Positions 6,518-7,817 of a DNA stretch of 7,817 nucleotides are shown one piece after another. The stretch's first letter is position 1. The number at the start of each line of letters is the position of its first letter. The DNA is from Nitrososphaerota archaeon (GTDB lineage: Archaea > Thermoproteota > Nitrososphaeria_A > Caldarchaeales > Wolframiiraptoraceae), in NCBI GenBank assembly GCA_021160205.1, contig JAGHCZ010000007.1:1-7817 (forward strand), read 5' to 3'. Both the position numbers and the translations under genes were made by a program. A model generated the notes under the pieces. It worked only from the letters and a program-made list of their open reading frames with translations, had not been told where the DNA came from and did no database searches.

Positions 6518-6525
6518 AGATAAAT
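6518..6525 (-). promoter_or_regulatory. TATA box candidate for the nitroreductase gene
   Basis: The minus strand reads ATTTATCT. Its predicted start point is near 6495, leaving a leader of about four bases before the ATG at 6491 and placing the alternative TTG start (6509) outside the transcript. A weaker element, CATATGTA around 6532-6539, could serve the TTG instead. Confidence 0.45.
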
Positions 6526-6569
6526 GTATTTTACATATGAGGAGGATCGAATCGTGGCAGAGGACTGTA

Positions 6570-6607
6570 TTCGTTAAGAAAAGTAGTTTCTTTCCTGATT
6601 TCGTTAA
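6570..6607 (+). repeat. 8-bp direct repeat TTCGTTAA upstream of the synthase gene
   Basis: TTCGTTAA occurs at 6570-6577 and 6600-6607, 30 bases apart, close to three helical turns. The downstream copy overlaps the TATA-like TTAAAATG. Such phased sites can be regulator half-sites, but an 8-mer repeat in about 130 bases may well arise by chance. Confidence 0.3.
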
Positions 6608-6619
6608 AATGTTAATAAG
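6604..6619 (+). promoter_or_regulatory. TATA-like elements for the DRE-TIM synthase gene
   Basis: Two candidates lie side by side. TTAAAATG (6604-6611) would start transcription near 6634 and yield a 10-base leader containing the GGTG site. TTAATAAG (6612-6619) would start near 6642, making the gene almost leaderless. The first agrees better with the presence of a ribosome-binding sequence. Confidence 0.45.
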
Positions 6620-6635
6620 CAACAAGACTTTGTAA

Positions 6636-6639
6636 GGTG
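6636..6639 (+). promoter_or_regulatory. Ribosome binding site GGTG
   Basis: GGTG lies four bases before the ATG at 6644 and matches the core of the archaeal AGGAGGTGAT Shine-Dalgarno sequence. It is the clearest ribosome site placed before a gene start in this window and supports choosing that ATG. Confidence 0.4.
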
Positions 6640-6643
6640 CAAG

Positions 6644-7817
6644 ATGCGGGTGGTCGATTTCCAACTCCTCGAAAAAGCTAGGAGAGAATTCTTAGAGAAA
6701 GTAACGAAGCTTTTTCCTTACGATGGATTCGATTTCGCAAAGTGGGAAGAGCTGAAGAAAGCCGTTTACAAGCCGCTTCCCCTAAACGTCGACGTAATCG
6801 TGGATGACTGCACCCTGAGAGAGGGATTGCAGATGGCCGGCTTGCTGACCCCGAGGCCGGAGGAGTATCTGAAAATAGCTTTGATGCTTAAGGAAATCGG
6901 GGTTGAGAGGCTTGAGGTCTTGATTTACACGAAATCTGATAAAGAATCGGTGAAACTTATGCAGGATAATGGCTTAGGCCCTATGCTCGCCGCCTGGTGC
7001 AGAGCCGATAAAAGAGATTTGGATGAGGCGATCAGGTTAGATTTCCAGCAGGTTGGAATCTCTCATCCCGTTTCCTATATACACTTCGCGAAATGGCCTT
7101 CCATGACCTTGGAAGATCTGGTTAATAGGGTTGTGGACGCCGTCGCATATGCCGTTGAGCACGGAATAAAGGTCTTCGTACACGGAGAGGACAGCACGAG
7201 AGCTGATTGGGAATTCGAGAAAGTTTTCATAAACTCCGTCGCGGAGGCCGGCGCCGAGGTTTATAGAATATGTGATACGGTTGGATGCGGGCTCTCAGAT
7301 TCTCGCGCTCCTCTTCCTAAGGGAATCCCCGAGAAAGTTAAGAGGATAAAGGCCGAAACAAAGATTCCATACGTCGAGATTCACGCTCACGATGATCTGG
7401 GAAACGCCGTGGAAAACACCATGGCGACGATACGCGCCGCTGATGGACTTTACGACAAAGTCTACGTCAGCACAACCTTCCTCGGATTGGGCGACAGAGC
7501 CGGTAACGCTGAGACCGAAAAGGTGATCATGAACTGCTATATGCATTACGACGTAGAGAAGTGGAATTTGAAGCCTATGAGGGAACTCGCGGTGTACATA
7601 GCTTCATCGCTCGGCTATCATCTCCCCGTGAATAAGGCCATTGTAGGCGACGCGGCGTTCGCCCATGAATCAGGGATACATTTACACGGGATCTCGAAGC
7701 TTCCACTGACGTATGAGGTGTTTCCACCCGAATTGGTCGGCCAAAGGAGATCTATAGTGATTGGGAAGAGATCTGGGAGACATGGGATAAAGCTCAAGCT
7801 CGAAGAGATCCTCGGAG
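6644..7817 (+). CDS. DRE-TIM acyl-CoA condensing synthase (homocitrate/isopropylmalate/Re-citrate synthase group), 3' partial
   Basis: The frame is open from ATG 6644 to the window edge (391 codons), so the C-terminus is missing. After about 50 extra N-terminal residues comes the metal and catalytic motif DDCTLREGLQ (54-63), then EDSTRADW (182-189), ICDTVGCG (209-216), metal-binding HAHDDLGN (247-254), LGLGDRAGN (280-288), AFAHESGIHLHG (338-349) and IGKRSGRHGIK (373-383). These identify an acetyl-CoA-type Claisen condensing enzyme rather than a lyase. REGLQ is unusual: homocitrate synthases usually have REGEQ and isopropylmalate synthases RDGEQ, whereas RDGLQ is typical of HMG-CoA lyase. ICDTVGCG is followed by a longer loop with SRAPLPKGIPE, and VGISHPVSYIHFAKW replaces the usual S-D-x-H region. 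From memory these features, with the N-terminal extension, recall the Re-citrate synthase branch, but lysine-pathway homocitrate synthase remains possible. GGTG four bases before the ATG supports the start. Confidence 0.88.
   Translation, partial: MRVVDFQLLEKARREFLEKVTKLFPYDGFDFAKWEELKKAVYKPLPLNVDVIVDDCTLREGLQMAGLLTPRPEEYLKIALMLKEIGVERLEVLIYTKSDKESVKLMQDNGLGPMLAAWCRADKRDLDEAIRLDFQQVGISHPVSYIHFAKWPSMTLEDLVNRVVDAVAYAVEHGIKVFVHGEDSTRADWEFEKVFINSVAEAGAEVYRICDTVGCGLSDSRAPLPKGIPEKVKRIKAETKIPYVEIHAHDDLGNAVENTMATIRAADGLYDKVYVSTTFLGLGDRAGNAETEKVIMNCYMHYDVEKWNLKPMRELAVYIASSLGYHLPVNKAIVGDAAFAHESGIHLHGISKLPLTYEVFPPELVGQRRSIVIGKRSGRHGIKLKLEEILG

Noticed and set aside
6537..6635. 32-codon ORF MRRIESWQRTVFVKK upstream of the synthase gene, possible leader peptide
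   Set aside because: It has no run of leucine, lysine or other regulatory codons, covers the downstream gene's promoter elements, and has no Shine-Dalgarno site of its own.
7295..7546. Minus-strand 83-codon open frame inside the synthase gene
   Set aside because: It is antisense to the HAHDDLGN and GLGDRAGN catalytic motifs of the plus-strand enzyme, so it is a shadow frame.
1..7817. CRISPR arrays, tRNA, rRNA or insertion sequences
   Set aside because: No regularly spaced repeats, cloverleaf sequences, rRNA-like conserved stretches or transposase motifs were found on either strand by eye.

Overview
This 7.8 kb window is tightly packed with genes and looks archaeal, probably from an anaerobic or thermophilic lineage. 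The evidence is TATA-like boxes about 25-30 bases before start codons, mostly absent Shine-Dalgarno sites (leaderless or short-leader genes), heavy use of AGG/AGA/ATA codons, intermediate GC content, and genes of typical archaeal families (DUF72, LarA-like, archaeal-type class I aldolase). I cannot name the species; Korarchaeota- or Bathyarchaeia-like lineages fit, but this is only an impression.

Layout from left to right: (1) a minus-strand stretch at 1-152 that reads like the worn C-terminal end of a DUF72 protein; (2) an intact DUF72 gene on the plus strand (155-874); (3) a large Ca2+-type P-type ATPase on the minus strand (879-3602), convergent with DUF72 and only 4 bp from it; (4) a divergent control region (about 3603-3797) with two TATA candidates for the ATPase, a 10-bp direct repeat and a 10-bp inverted repeat; (5) a LarA-family (nickel-pincer racemase) gene on the plus strand (about 3798-5069); (6) a minus-strand pair, FMN nitroreductase (5898-6491) then a DeoC/FbaB-type class I aldolase (5070-5864), whose last stop codon abuts the LarA stop with no intergenic base; (7) a second divergent promoter region (about 6492-6643); (8) a plus-strand gene running off the right edge (6644 to beyond 7817), a DRE-TIM acyl-CoA condensing enzyme of the homocitrate / isopropylmalate / Re-citrate synthase group.

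Together the genes suggest central carbon metabolism of an anaerobe (2-hydroxyacid epimerisation, sugar-phosphate aldol chemistry, acyl-CoA condensation, flavin redox) next to a cation pump. No single pathway links them firmly. I see no CRISPR array, tRNA, rRNA or insertion sequence. The most interesting points are the hybrid active-site motif and Re-citrate-synthase-like architecture of the right-edge enzyme, an aldolase that appears to lack the family's catalytic tyrosine, the DUF72 remnant next to an intact DUF72 gene, and the repeat-rich ATPase/LarA divergent region.
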